Below, one piece after another: positions 19,261-27,391 of a stretch of DNA of 64,000 nt; position 1 is the stretch's first letter, and each line of letters begins with the position of its first letter. Under the pieces are notes generated by a model that searched no databases, was not told the DNA's origin, and was given only the letters and a program-made list of their open reading frames with translations. The position numbers and the translations under genes are program-made. Origin of the DNA: Lachnospiraceae bacterium (GTDB lineage: Bacteria; Bacillota; Clostridia; Lachnospirales; Lachnospiraceae); NCBI GenBank assembly GCA_015057025.1, contig SVFD01000002.1:62001-126000 (forward strand), written 5' to 3'.

Positions 19261-20574
19261 TTATTTTTTAAATATATCTGAGGTTAAGTCTACTGTAACA
19301 GCAGGACGAATACCGAAACCTTCCGTGCCCACATTTGCAGTGGTTAATTGTTCCTGGGTATAACCGTTATTAACCATATAGCATTTGCTTGAAGTCCCTT
19401 CTACAGGTTCTCGTAACCACCAATAATATTCTTGAATGTTATAAGCATCAAGCTGAATATCATACCAGTTACTGTTATCCTGTTCCAAGGCAGCGGCAGT
19501 AGGGGTGGCAAATAGGCTCATGCCTGCATCTTCAAACCATTGTAATTCTTCTTTTGATAAAAGAAAAATTTTATCATGTGTAATCGTAGTTGTGTCTTCG
19601 GATAGAACATTAGCGTTTGTAGTTATTTCGGTTAATAAAATGGCTTCTTGTTCTTCTTCTGTAAAGTAATGTAAAAAGCCGGCTTCGTTTTGGTATCCGT
19701 TAAAATGTTCTGAGGTCGCCAAAGCAATAGGTGCTTGATCTGTATAGATTACAACCTCATCGGAAGAGTTTAACCATGTCCGAATATTAGATTCTTCCCA
19801 GGTATTATTTCCTCTGACTTTGATTTGCAATGAATAATCCGTTTCAGCTTCAGAATCAAGAGACCAGTATTCGTTATAACCGTCACAGTTAAAACGACCG
19901 CCTTCTGCAACATCGTAAGCTTTCATGGTTAAAATATCTTCAGCAATTAAAATTGCCTCTTCTCCGTTTTCGGATATTTTCAAAATGCGCCAGTTTATCT
20001 CTTCACCATTGTATCTGCCGAAGGTAATGGTATCGCCAACTGTATATTGGTGTTTTGTTTTATTACCGACAAATGATATTCCTATAATCATTACTAATAA
20101 AACAGCCGCTAAAATAATAACTGGAAAAATAAATTTCTTTTTATGGGAGGTGACAGGTTTTACCGTGTTTATCATTGTTGCTTTATTTTCTGCATCATGT
20201 TCCTTAATAAAAGCTAGAATTTCGGAATAATCTCTTTTTTCTTTTGAAGTAATCCACTGATGTGTCATAAGAAAATATTCCATGGATTTGGTTAATTTAA
20301 CTTCCTCCAGCTTATATACAAGGATAGGAATGGAGCGGCTGACGGCCCGTTCGACTTCGCGAAGAACATGGGGAGAATGATTTGCATTTTCAGACATTAC
20401 CACGACCATGGCATCTGACTGCTCAATACCATTCATTATTTCTTCTGCGTATTCCTTACCGGAACGAATATTCCGTGGAGCAATAAAACAGGTAGCATTA
20501 TTCTGTTCAATAAGAGTACATATTTCCTGTGCTGTTTTGGCATCAGCAGAGGAGTGTGATATAAAAATATGCAT
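19261..20574 (-). CDS. TIR domain - membrane helix - DUF6273 protein
   Basis: 437 aa, the only minus-strand gene in the window. Residues 1-~125 form a TIR domain of the bacterial TIR_2 type: MHIFISHSSAD, CFIAPRNIRSG and SPHVLREVERA, where Glu73 lies at the place of the catalytic Glu of NAD-cleaving TIRs. One membrane helix follows (148-169). The rest (about 176-437) is a DUF6273-type C-type-lectin/FGE-like domain: GDTITFGRYNGEEINWRIL, WWLREP and a final GFGIRPAVTVDL. The TIR would face the cytoplasm and DUF6273 the outside, as in a one-piece receptor. AGGAGA lies six bases before the ATG. NADase activity and a defence role are possible but not shown; adhesion or stress sensing are alternatives. 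Confidence 0.8.
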   Translation of the reverse strand: MHIFISHSSADAKTAQEICTLIEQNNATCFIAPRNIRSGKEYAEEIMNGIEQSDAMVVVMSENANHSPHVLREVERAVSRSIPILVYKLEEVKLTKSMEYFLMTHQWITSKEKRDYSEILAFIKEHDAENKATMINTVKPVTSHKKKFIFPVIILAAVLLVMIIGISFVGNKTKHQYTVGDTITFGRYNGEEINWRILKISENGEEAILIAEDILTMKAYDVAEGGRFNCDGYNEYWSLDSEAETDYSLQIKVRGNNTWEESNIRTWLNSSDEVVIYTDQAPIALATSEHFNGYQNEAGFLHYFTEEEQEAILLTEITTNANVLSEDTTTITHDKIFLLSKEELQWFEDAGMSLFATPTAAALEQDNSNWYDIQLDAYNIQEYYWWLREPVEGTSSKCYMVNNGYTQEQLTTANVGTEGFGIRPAVTVDLTSDIFKK

Positions 20575-20589
20575 TTAATATCTCCTGAC

Positions 20590-20621
20590 TTGTATTGTTT
20601 GAGTTGAGAATAGCAATACAA
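20590..20621. repeat. perfect 8-bp inverted repeat in the leader of the TIR gene
   Basis: TTGTATTG (20590-20597) and CAATACAA (20614-20621) with a 16-base spacer. It lies just upstream of the TIR gene's ribosome site (20581-20586 on the minus strand). It could be an operator or an mRNA hairpin that affects translation. Confidence 0.5.
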
Positions 20622-20627
20622 AGGATA

Positions 20628-20649
20628 TTTTACATGCATTTATGTAAAA
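20628..20649. repeat. second 8-bp inverted repeat upstream of the TIR gene
   Basis: TTTTACAT (20628-20635) and ATGTAAAA (20642-20649) with a six-base spacer: a perfect dyad of operator size. It lies between the divergent TIR and yqfC genes, seven bases from the first repeat. A regulatory role is inferred from position only. Confidence 0.45.
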
Positions 20650-20728
20650 AGAAAAGTTTAATTTACTAAAATATATGTAATTATTTTCTCTAAAAGAAGT
20701 ACCTGGAAATATTGTTAGATATATAACG

Positions 20729-20757
20729 GTATACCTGAAACGTTCTTAGCATAAACT
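20729..20757 (+). promoter_or_regulatory. candidate sigma-E-type (sporulation) promoter of yqfC
   Basis: CATAAACT (20750-20757) matches the sigma-E -10 form CATACAnT at all but one position. GTATACC with its ATA core lies 14 bases upstream at 20729-20735. In B. subtilis yqfC and yqfD belong to the sigma-E regulon. Transcription would begin at or next to the ATG at 20763. Confidence 0.35.
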
Positions 20758-20762
20758 TTAAT

Positions 20763-21053
20763 ATGAAAAAGACGAAAAAACCAAAACTTCTTGAACAAAA
20801 AGAACATTTGGCAGATTTGTTTTCGCTGCCTCATGATATTGTATGTGGAGCATGTAATGTGTCCATTATAGGTTCTATGCGTGTAATTATTGAAAATTAT
20901 AAGGGAATACTGGAATATAACAGTGAAGAAATCGTTTTACAGGGAAAACAAAGTAAAATAAAAATAAGTGGCTGTTGCCTTAAAATACGTTGTTATAATG
21001 AAGAAGAAATGATAATAGACGGACGAATTGACGGAGTTTTATTTTTTGATTAA
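20763..21053 (+). CDS. yqfC: sporulation protein YqfC
   Basis: 96 aa. The family is small and conserved in spore formers; its exact role is unknown, but it is expressed in the mother cell under sigma-E in B. subtilis. Marks are LPHDIVCG, MRVIIENYKGILEYN and the KIKISGCCLKI strand. yqfD follows at once, as in Bacillus. No Shine-Dalgarno site precedes the ATG, unlike nearly every gene here, and no better start is seen downstream; together with the promoter position this suggests a leaderless or very short leader. Confidence 0.85.
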   Translation: MKKTKKPKLLEQKEHLADLFSLPHDIVCGACNVSIIGSMRVIIENYKGILEYNSEEIVLQGKQSKIKISGCCLKIRCYNEEEMIIDGRIDGVLFFD

Positions 21054-21066
21054 CGGAGGTATTATC

Positions 21067-22317
21067 TTGCATTCCTATTTTCGTTCATTTAGAGGTTATC
21101 TGCGAATACGGATTAAAGGATACGGAGTAACCCGTTTTATAAATATCTGTTCCAAAAGAGGAATAAAACTTTGGGATGTGGAAAAGGATAATGAAGAATA
21201 TCGGCTTTGTATGACGGTTCCGGATTTTCGGAAAATTCCGGATATTGTGAGAAAGACAGGAGTAAAGGCAGCAATTGTCAGTAAACATGGACTGCCTTTT
21301 TTCTTTGCAAAAATGTCATATCGTAAGTGTTTTGTAATTGGTGCCTGTTTGTGTTTTGTTGGACTGCTATATATGAAAAATTTTATCTGGGCTATTGAAA
21401 CAGAAGGGAATGTCAGTATTACGGACGATATGATTTTGGATTTTTTGGAAGAAAATGATGTTGAAATCGGATCTAAGATAAGTAATGTGGATTCAGAGAG
21501 TCTGGAAAAATTATTTCGTAAAGAGTTTCCTGACATTACGTGGGTATCTGTTGGGCAGGAAGGAACTGCATTAACGATTGATATAAAAGAACGGGATGTG
21601 GCATTGTATGATGAGAAGGAGTATTTATCAAGCAGTCTGTATGCTCCCCATGACGGTGTTATTATGTCGGTTGTGGTTCGAAGCGGCTTATCTCAGGTGA
21701 AGGCAGGGGATATTGTAACTGCCGGACAATTAGTGGTGGATGGGGTACTTCCTATTATAAAAACTGATGGTACAATTTCAGGATATAATTTGGTAAATGC
21801 AGATGCTGATGTGATTTTATGCTATACAGAAAGCTATTATGATGAGATTTCTTTGTATGCGGAAGAAAAAATATATACGGGGAATGTATCAAAAGAATAC
21901 TATTTACGAATTGGAAATCAGACCATGCAATTTCATTGGTTTAAACCGGAATATGAAAAATGTGAATTTACTCAATCCTTTTATCAAATAAAGTTATGGG
22001 AAAACTTTTATTTGCCTTTATGGATAGGTCATGGGGAATATAAAGAGTATGTGTTAAACCGTATAAAACCTGATAAAAAGGCCTTAGAAGCACAGTTATA
22101 TGAAAATTTAGACCTTTTTCTTGAAAGTTTGGAAGAAAAAGGGGTACAAAATATACAAAAAGATGTTAAAATAAGTACTGGTGGGAGTATGCTTATTCTT
22201 AGCGGGGATTTGACTTTTACAAATCCTAATATGTTGAGAAAAGAAATTGATGCTTCCATAGGAACGGAGTTGGAAAATGGCCAATATAATTCAATTATCA
22301 ATGGAGATGAACGCTGA
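21067..22317 (+). CDS. yqfD: sporulation protein YqfD
   Basis: 416 aa starting at the TTG at 21067, which has a perfect GGAGG seven bases upstream; an earlier in-frame TTG at 21028 lies inside yqfC and is rejected. The N-terminal domain (IRIKGYGVTRFINICSKRGI) is followed by one membrane helix near residues 93-113 (FVIGACLCFVGLLYM) and a mostly extracytoplasmic part that resembles FtsQ/POTRA-like repeats (NVSITDDMILDFLEENDVEIG). In Bacillus the protein is sigma-E controlled. Its 3' end overlaps phoH by 41 bases. Confidence 0.9.
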   Translation: MHSYFRSFRGYLRIRIKGYGVTRFINICSKRGIKLWDVEKDNEEYRLCMTVPDFRKIPDIVRKTGVKAAIVSKHGLPFFFAKMSYRKCFVIGACLCFVGLLYMKNFIWAIETEGNVSITDDMILDFLEENDVEIGSKISNVDSESLEKLFRKEFPDITWVSVGQEGTALTIDIKERDVALYDEKEYLSSSLYAPHDGVIMSVVVRSGLSQVKAGDIVTAGQLVVDGVLPIIKTDGTISGYNLVNADADVILCYTESYYDEISLYAEEKIYTGNVSKEYYLRIGNQTMQFHWFKPEYEKCEFTQSFYQIKLWENFYLPLWIGHGEYKEYVLNRIKPDKKALEAQLYENLDLFLESLEEKGVQNIQKDVKISTGGSMLILSGDLTFTNPNMLRKEIDASIGTELENGQYNSIINGDER

Positions 22318-23299
22318 ACATATGCAGAATATTTTCGGCGAAAGAGATTCATACATCAGAAAAATTGAAAATGACTTGGATGTTACCATCATTAATCGTG
22401 ATGGAGTTGTAAAAATTACAGGAGATGAATATAACGCCAAAAAGGCGGTTAGGTTGTTGTCGGAATTAACGGAATTATCTAAAAGAGGTAATACAATCAA
22501 AGAACAGAATGTAAATTACGGCATTGCAATGTCGAAGGAAGATAAGTCGGATATTTTATTGTCTGTAGATTCGGACTGTATTTGTCATACCATGAATGGT
22601 AAGGCTGTGAAGCCTATGACTTTAGGACAAAAAGAATATGTTGATGCAATCCGTAAGAATATGATTGTTTTTGGTTTAGGACCGGCAGGTACCGGTAAGA
22701 CATATCTTGCTATGGCTATGGCAATTACTGCTTTTAAAAATGAAGAAGTAAGTCGTATTATCCTTACAAGACCGGCAATTGAAGCCGGTGAAAAATTAGG
22801 CTTTTTACCGGGGGATTTACAGAGTAAGATTGATCCGTATTTAAGGCCTCTTTATGATGCACTGTATCAGATTATGGGTGCAGAATCATTTCAAAAGAAT
22901 ATGGAGAAAGGCTTAATAGAAGTAGCGCCTCTGGCTTATATGCGAGGAAGAACTCTGGATAATGCATATATTATTTTAGATGAGGCGCAGAATACCACAC
23001 CGGCACAGATGAAGATGTTTTTAACGCGTATCGGATTCGGTTCCAAGGTTATTATTACGGGAGATATTTCCCAGAAAGACTTACCGGTAGGAGCACAGTC
23101 GGGATTGGATGTGGCATTGCGTGTTTTAAAGGATATTCCGGATATTCAGTTTTGTCATTTGACAGGAAAAGATGTTGTGCGTCATCCTTTGGTACAAAAA
23201 ATTGTTTGTGCATATGACCAGTATGAGAAAAAGGAGCAGGCAAGAGCAGAACGTAAAGCGGCAAAAGTAAAGGAGGCACGTCGACGTGGTACAAATTAA
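22277..23299 (+). CDS. phoH: PhoH-like ATPase
   Basis: 340 aa. An N-terminal KH-like segment (DSYIRKIENDLDVTIINRDG) precedes the P-loop ATPase domain with Walker A GPAGTGKT (135-142), GEKLGFLPGDLQSKIDPYLRPLYD and Walker B IILDEAQN. The family is linked to RNA metabolism next to YbeY, which follows here as in most bacteria. The start lies inside yqfD with a GGAG site eight bases before. The C-terminal tail is Lys/Arg-rich and overlaps ybeY by 14 bases. Confidence 0.93.
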   Translation: MANIIQLSMEMNAEHMQNIFGERDSYIRKIENDLDVTIINRDGVVKITGDEYNAKKAVRLLSELTELSKRGNTIKEQNVNYGIAMSKEDKSDILLSVDSDCICHTMNGKAVKPMTLGQKEYVDAIRKNMIVFGLGPAGTGKTYLAMAMAITAFKNEEVSRIILTRPAIEAGEKLGFLPGDLQSKIDPYLRPLYDALYQIMGAESFQKNMEKGLIEVAPLAYMRGRTLDNAYIILDEAQNTTPAQMKMFLTRIGFGSKVIITGDISQKDLPVGAQSGLDVALRVLKDIPDIQFCHLTGKDVVRHPLVQKIVCAYDQYEKKEQARAERKAAKVKEARRRGTN

Positions 23300-23792
23300 C
23301 TTTTGGGATGAAATAAAAGAAGAAATAAATGAAGATGAACTTTCTTTGGCACAAAAGGTAATTGAACATATACTTAAAAAAGAAGGTTGTCCTTTTGATT
23401 GTGAAGTGAATTTGACAATAACAAATAATCGTGGTATTCAGGAGGTAAACCGTGAATTCCGTGAAATGGACAAGCCTACGGATGTTTTGTCTTTTCCGAA
23501 TTGTGATTTTGATGCTCCGGGAGATTTTACACAGTTTGAGGATGAGGCCCTGTATTTTGATTGTTTTAATCCTGAAAACGATTATTTTGTGCTGGGAGAT
23601 ATTATGATTTCCAGAGATAAAATGTTGGAGCAGGCAGAAGAATACGGTCATGGAATTACACGTGAATTTGCTTTTCTAATTGCTCATAGTGTGTTACACT
23701 TAATAGGGTATGACCATATGGAAGAAAATGACGCAAAGTGCATGGAAGAAAAACAGAATGCATATTTAAATGAGCTTGGAATTACCAGATAA
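23286..23792 (+). CDS. ybeY: endoribonuclease YbeY
   Basis: 168 aa. This zinc-dependent RNase works in 16S rRNA 3'-end maturation and ribosome quality control. The metal site HSVLHLIGYDH (His134, His138, His144) is complete, preceded by the family stretch NREFREMDKPTDVLSFP. It starts at a GTG at 23286 with GGAGG upstream, inside the end of phoH. In Bacillus this run continues with dgkA, cdd and era; those genes are not here. Confidence 0.95.
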   Translation: MVQINFWDEIKEEINEDELSLAQKVIEHILKKEGCPFDCEVNLTITNNRGIQEVNREFREMDKPTDVLSFPNCDFDAPGDFTQFEDEALYFDCFNPENDYFVLGDIMISRDKMLEQAEEYGHGITREFAFLIAHSVLHLIGYDHMEENDAKCMEEKQNAYLNELGITR

Positions 23793-23813
23793 AGAACGAA
23801 CGGGGAATAATCA

Positions 23814-25466
23814 ATGAGTGAACGTGGTAAAAAGATAAGAAACGGAATCGTGATTCAGGGAGGAATACTTGCGGCTGCAGGTTTGATTGCAAGAGCTATC
23901 GGTATTATAAGACGAATTCCGTTAACAAATATTATCGGAGATATCGGAAACGGCTTCTATGGAGCGGCATATGAGGTATATGCAATTATACTTTTATTAT
24001 CTTCTTACAGTCTTCCTTTGGCTGTTTCAAAGATGGTGGCGGCAAGAGTCAGCAGAGGCCAATATAAGAATGCTAAGAAAATTTTTAAAGCATCTTTGGT
24101 ATTTGCCATAATTTCCGGTGGTATTGCCTGTCTTTTTGTTCTTATTTTTGCAGATTTTCTTGCTACAACCGTAATGGCAGAACCTATGAGTGCCACAGCG
24201 TTAAGGGTTTTGGCGCCTACACTTCTGATAGTTGCAATTATGGGTGTGTTCAGAGGCTATTTCCAGGGTCTTGGAACCATGACACCTACTGCAATTTCAC
24301 AGATTGTTGAACAGATCTTTCTGGTAGTATTTTCTCTTGTTTTTGCAAATCTTGCATTTGGACGTGGAGAATTATACGGAAATTTAATGATGAATTCCAA
24401 TTATGCACCGGCACAGGGAGCCGCAGGTGCAACTTTGGGGTGTGGTATCGGTGCTATAGCCGGATTGCTGTTTTTAATGATTGTATATTATGCTTCCAGT
24501 GGAAATATGAGAAGTGCGGAACGTAAGGATGTTACCAAGGCAAATGAAGATTATGCGGCGATTTTTCGCGTACTTATCTTGACAATTGTTCCTGTTATTT
24601 TAAGCTCGGTTGTTTATAATATCTGTGGTGTAATTGATCAAAGTATTTATAATCATTATATGGACGGAATCGGACAGGCTGATTTGAAATCTTTTAATTG
24701 GGGCGTTTACAGTGGTAAGTATAAGGTTTTGATTAATCTGCCTATAGCATTGGCAAGTGCAATGTGTTCTGCAATTGTTCCATCTTTAGCGGGAAGCTTC
24801 AGCAATAATGATATTGCAGGAGCAAGAAGCAAGGTTGCATCTGCAATTCGTGTAACTATGATGGTAACGATTCCCAGTGCAGTCGGATTGTCTGTTCTTG
24901 GCAAGCCAATCGTAGATATGTTATTTAGCGGTGAAGTTGATCTTGCAGGACAGATGCTGTTATTTGGTACTTTGTCGGTAGTTTTTTATGCCTTATCAAC
25001 TCTCGGAAACGGGATTTTACAAGGCATCGGAAAGATGTATGTACCGATTATTAATGCCGGGATTTCACTTGTGGTGCATCTTTTGAGCCTTTGGGTAATG
25101 CTGTATTTTATGAAGTTGGATATTATGGCAGTAGTATTTGCAAATATTATTTTCTCGCTGGTAATGTTCATTTTGAATCATTTGGCTATACGTAAGTTTA
25201 TCGGATATAAGCAGGAATTGATTAAAACATTTATTATTCCTTTGATAGTATCTGCGGTAATGGGGCTTGTTTCATTCGGTATTTATCATTTGTTCCGTTT
25301 GTTCCTGCCGGTTATGGCAAGTTGTATTATTGCTATTGTTGTGGCAGTAATCATATATTTTGCCGGAATGATTGCCTTAAAAGGTTTCCGTGAAAGCGAA
25401 TTACTTCGAATTCCGTTGATAGGCAAACCGTTGGTTTCCATTTTGCAGAGATTTGGAGTTATGTAA
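23814..25466 (+). CDS. SpoVB/YtgP-like lipid flippase (MOP superfamily)
   Basis: 550 aa with about 14 membrane helices. The start GIVIQGGILAAAGLIARAIGIIRRIPLTNIIG and GRGELYGNLMM regions match the polysaccharide-biosynthesis/SpoVB branch of the MOP superfamily, whose members flip lipid-linked cell-wall precursors. Lengths near 550 are usual. In B. subtilis ytgP is next to ytfP, a flavoprotein, and the homologous flavoprotein lies two genes on here, which favours YtgP over SpoVB. GGGG about ten bases before the ATG serves as ribosome site. Confidence 0.85.
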   Translation: MSERGKKIRNGIVIQGGILAAAGLIARAIGIIRRIPLTNIIGDIGNGFYGAAYEVYAIILLLSSYSLPLAVSKMVAARVSRGQYKNAKKIFKASLVFAIISGGIACLFVLIFADFLATTVMAEPMSATALRVLAPTLLIVAIMGVFRGYFQGLGTMTPTAISQIVEQIFLVVFSLVFANLAFGRGELYGNLMMNSNYAPAQGAAGATLGCGIGAIAGLLFLMIVYYASSGNMRSAERKDVTKANEDYAAIFRVLILTIVPVILSSVVYNICGVIDQSIYNHYMDGIGQADLKSFNWGVYSGKYKVLINLPIALASAMCSAIVPSLAGSFSNNDIAGARSKVASAIRVTMMVTIPSAVGLSVLGKPIVDMLFSGEVDLAGQMLLFGTLSVVFYALSTLGNGILQGIGKMYVPIINAGISLVVHLLSLWVMLYFMKLDIMAVVFANIIFSLVMFILNHLAIRKFIGYKQELIKTFIIPLIVSAVMGLVSFGIYHLFRLFLPVMASCIIAIVVAVIIYFAGMIALKGFRESELLRIPLIGKPLVSILQRFGVM

Positions 25467-25527
25467 TTGAATATTTTTCCTAAAAGAGGCGGATACTATA
25501 ATCGTAATAATATGTAAGGAGTAACAT

Positions 25528-26160
25528 ATGAATCGATTTTTTAGAATCTGCTTTCTTTGCGTAGCGGGTGCAATCTGTTTTGTGGCCGGAATGTGGTTCT
25601 CCACTTATTTATTTGTAAAAAATCAGAATGAAATTAGGGAAAAAATAAATATTCAGCAGGAAATGAGTGAAGAAATTGCTTCAGATGTACCTCAAATGCT
25701 GGAGACTGCGGCTGTTCCAACGATTGATATGAATACGGAATATGTTGTAATTAAAGAAAATACGATTACAGGGGAAACGATAGAAAGTATAGAGGAAATA
25801 CCGCAACAGTTTTCCGGCATGAGCAGGGAAGAACTGGAAGAATATTTTAAGGAATATGAAAAATGCCCGGTATTAGATGACAGGGAAGACGGATTTGTTA
25901 GCGCGACTGTTGAAAGTTACTCTGCAAATCGTGTAGTGATTAAAAAAGTATATGAACCGATTGAACTTGAAGAGCGGTTTTATTTAAGAGCAGAAGAAAA
26001 TTATGTTGTAATATATTATTCTGATAACAGCACGGTTTATATGTATACCAATATAAGCATGAATGTGTTGCCGGAAGAAACAAGAAAAGAAATAGAAGAA
26101 GGAAAAGAAATAGAGAGTTATGAAAGTCTTTATTCTTTCCTTGAGTCTTATACCAGTTGA
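25528..26160 (+). CDS. membrane-anchored BofC-like protein
   Basis: 210 aa. One N-terminal helix (about 6-29) anchors an extracytoplasmic domain. The stretch NTEYVVIKENTITGETIE, then MSREELEEYFKEY, and YLRAEENYVVIYYSD resemble BofC, the intermembrane-space regulator of sigma-K checkpoint proteolysis, but similarity is by eye and modest. A TATAAT at 25497-25502 could be a -10 box, with no good -35. AAGGAG lies seven bases before the ATG. It may be co-transcribed with the flippase or begin a new unit. Confidence 0.55.
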   Translation: MNRFFRICFLCVAGAICFVAGMWFSTYLFVKNQNEIREKINIQQEMSEEIASDVPQMLETAAVPTIDMNTEYVVIKENTITGETIESIEEIPQQFSGMSREELEEYFKEYEKCPVLDDREDGFVSATVESYSANRVVIKKVYEPIELEERFYLRAEENYVVIYYSDNSTVYMYTNISMNVLPEETRKEIEEGKEIESYESLYSFLESYTS

Positions 26161-26176
26161 TTTTATGGAGGTATTT

Positions 26177-27391
26177 GTGAAAACAATAGCAATTATTGGT
26201 GCGGGACCGGCGGGAATGTCTGCGGCCATTGCAGCAGCACGAAAGGGTGCTAAAGTCACTGTATTTGAACGTAATGAAATTGCAGGGAAAAAATTACTTT
26301 TAACCGGAAACGGAAAATGTAATTTTACAAATGTAGATATGCATGCGGACTTTTTTTCTTTTGAGGAAGGAAGTCATGCAGAGCTGGTGATGGAAACCAT
26401 GTCTACAAAAGCTGTATGTGATTTTTTTGCAGATATGGGTGTGCTTTCAACGGAGCGTAAAGGGTGTTTTTATCCTTTTACCGGGCAGTCCCAGACGATT
26501 CAGTCGGCTTTGGTAAAAACAATGGAGCGACTTGGCGTAAAACTGATGACAAATACCTGTATTGGTGAAATCACACGAAACAATGACCAATTTGTTGTAC
26601 ATACAGACAATAAAATGATGAATTTTGATGCGGTTATACTTGCCTGTGGCGGTAAGGCTGCCCCTAAGACAGGAAGCGACGGCTTTGGTTATCGTCTTGC
26701 AAGAGGTTTTGGGCATACTGTATCCAGAACGTATCCTGTGTTAGTGCAGCTTCAGTCTGATGCATCCAATTTAAAAATGGTAGCAGGGGTACGTTGTTAT
26801 GCCAATGTATCTGCATGGGTGAATGGTGTTAAAGTGGCTTCTGATTATGGTGAATTACAGATGACAGATTATGGACTGTCGGGGATCCCGGTATTTCATT
26901 TGAGCCGCTTTCTTTCGAAAGAAATAGAAGAAGGAATGCATTGTGAAATTTCGGTAGACTTTATTCCGCAAATAAGTAAAGCTGCTTTGAATGAATTTGT
27001 TTCTGAACGTATAAAAACTTTTTATGGAGAACCGGTGAAAACATTTCCGGAAGGTTTGGTACATAGTAAACTTGTAGAATATATGATAAAAGAACAAAAG
27101 ATAGAAGCATCTGCAATGGTTCTGCCGGAGAACAAAGATATGCTTATAAATCTTTTAGAAGAAATGAAGGATTGGAGATTTCTCATTACGGGACATAAGG
27201 GCTTTGAAAATGCTCAGGTAACCAAGGGCGGCGTTCTTTTGGAAGAAATAGATGAGAATATGCAATCGAAGCTTATAAAAGGATTATATTTTGCCGGCGA
27301 AATGGTGGATGTGGATGCGGATTGCGGCGGATATAACTTACATTGGGCATGGGCAAGCGGTAAAAAAGCAGGAGAAGAGGCAACGAAATGA
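26177..27391 (+). CDS. HI0933/YtfP-family NAD(P)/FAD-dependent oxidoreductase
   Basis: 404 aa from a GTG at 26177, which has GGAGG at 26167-26171; an in-frame ATG at 26120 lies inside the previous gene and is rejected. FAD fold: TIAIIGAGPAGMSAAIAAARKGAKV at the N-terminus, KLLLTGNGKCNFTN, a second domain GGKAAPKTGSDGFGYRLARG, and the C-terminal GLYFAGEMVDVDADCGGYNLHWAWASG. Substrate unknown. The YtgP-YtfP neighbourhood matches B. subtilis. It overlaps the next gene by four bases (ATGA). Confidence 0.88.
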   Translation: MKTIAIIGAGPAGMSAAIAAARKGAKVTVFERNEIAGKKLLLTGNGKCNFTNVDMHADFFSFEEGSHAELVMETMSTKAVCDFFADMGVLSTERKGCFYPFTGQSQTIQSALVKTMERLGVKLMTNTCIGEITRNNDQFVVHTDNKMMNFDAVILACGGKAAPKTGSDGFGYRLARGFGHTVSRTYPVLVQLQSDASNLKMVAGVRCYANVSAWVNGVKVASDYGELQMTDYGLSGIPVFHLSRFLSKEIEEGMHCEISVDFIPQISKAALNEFVSERIKTFYGEPVKTFPEGLVHSKLVEYMIKEQKIEASAMVLPENKDMLINLLEEMKDWRFLITGHKGFENAQVTKGGVLLEEIDENMQSKLIKGLYFAGEMVDVDADCGGYNLHWAWASGKKAGEEATK

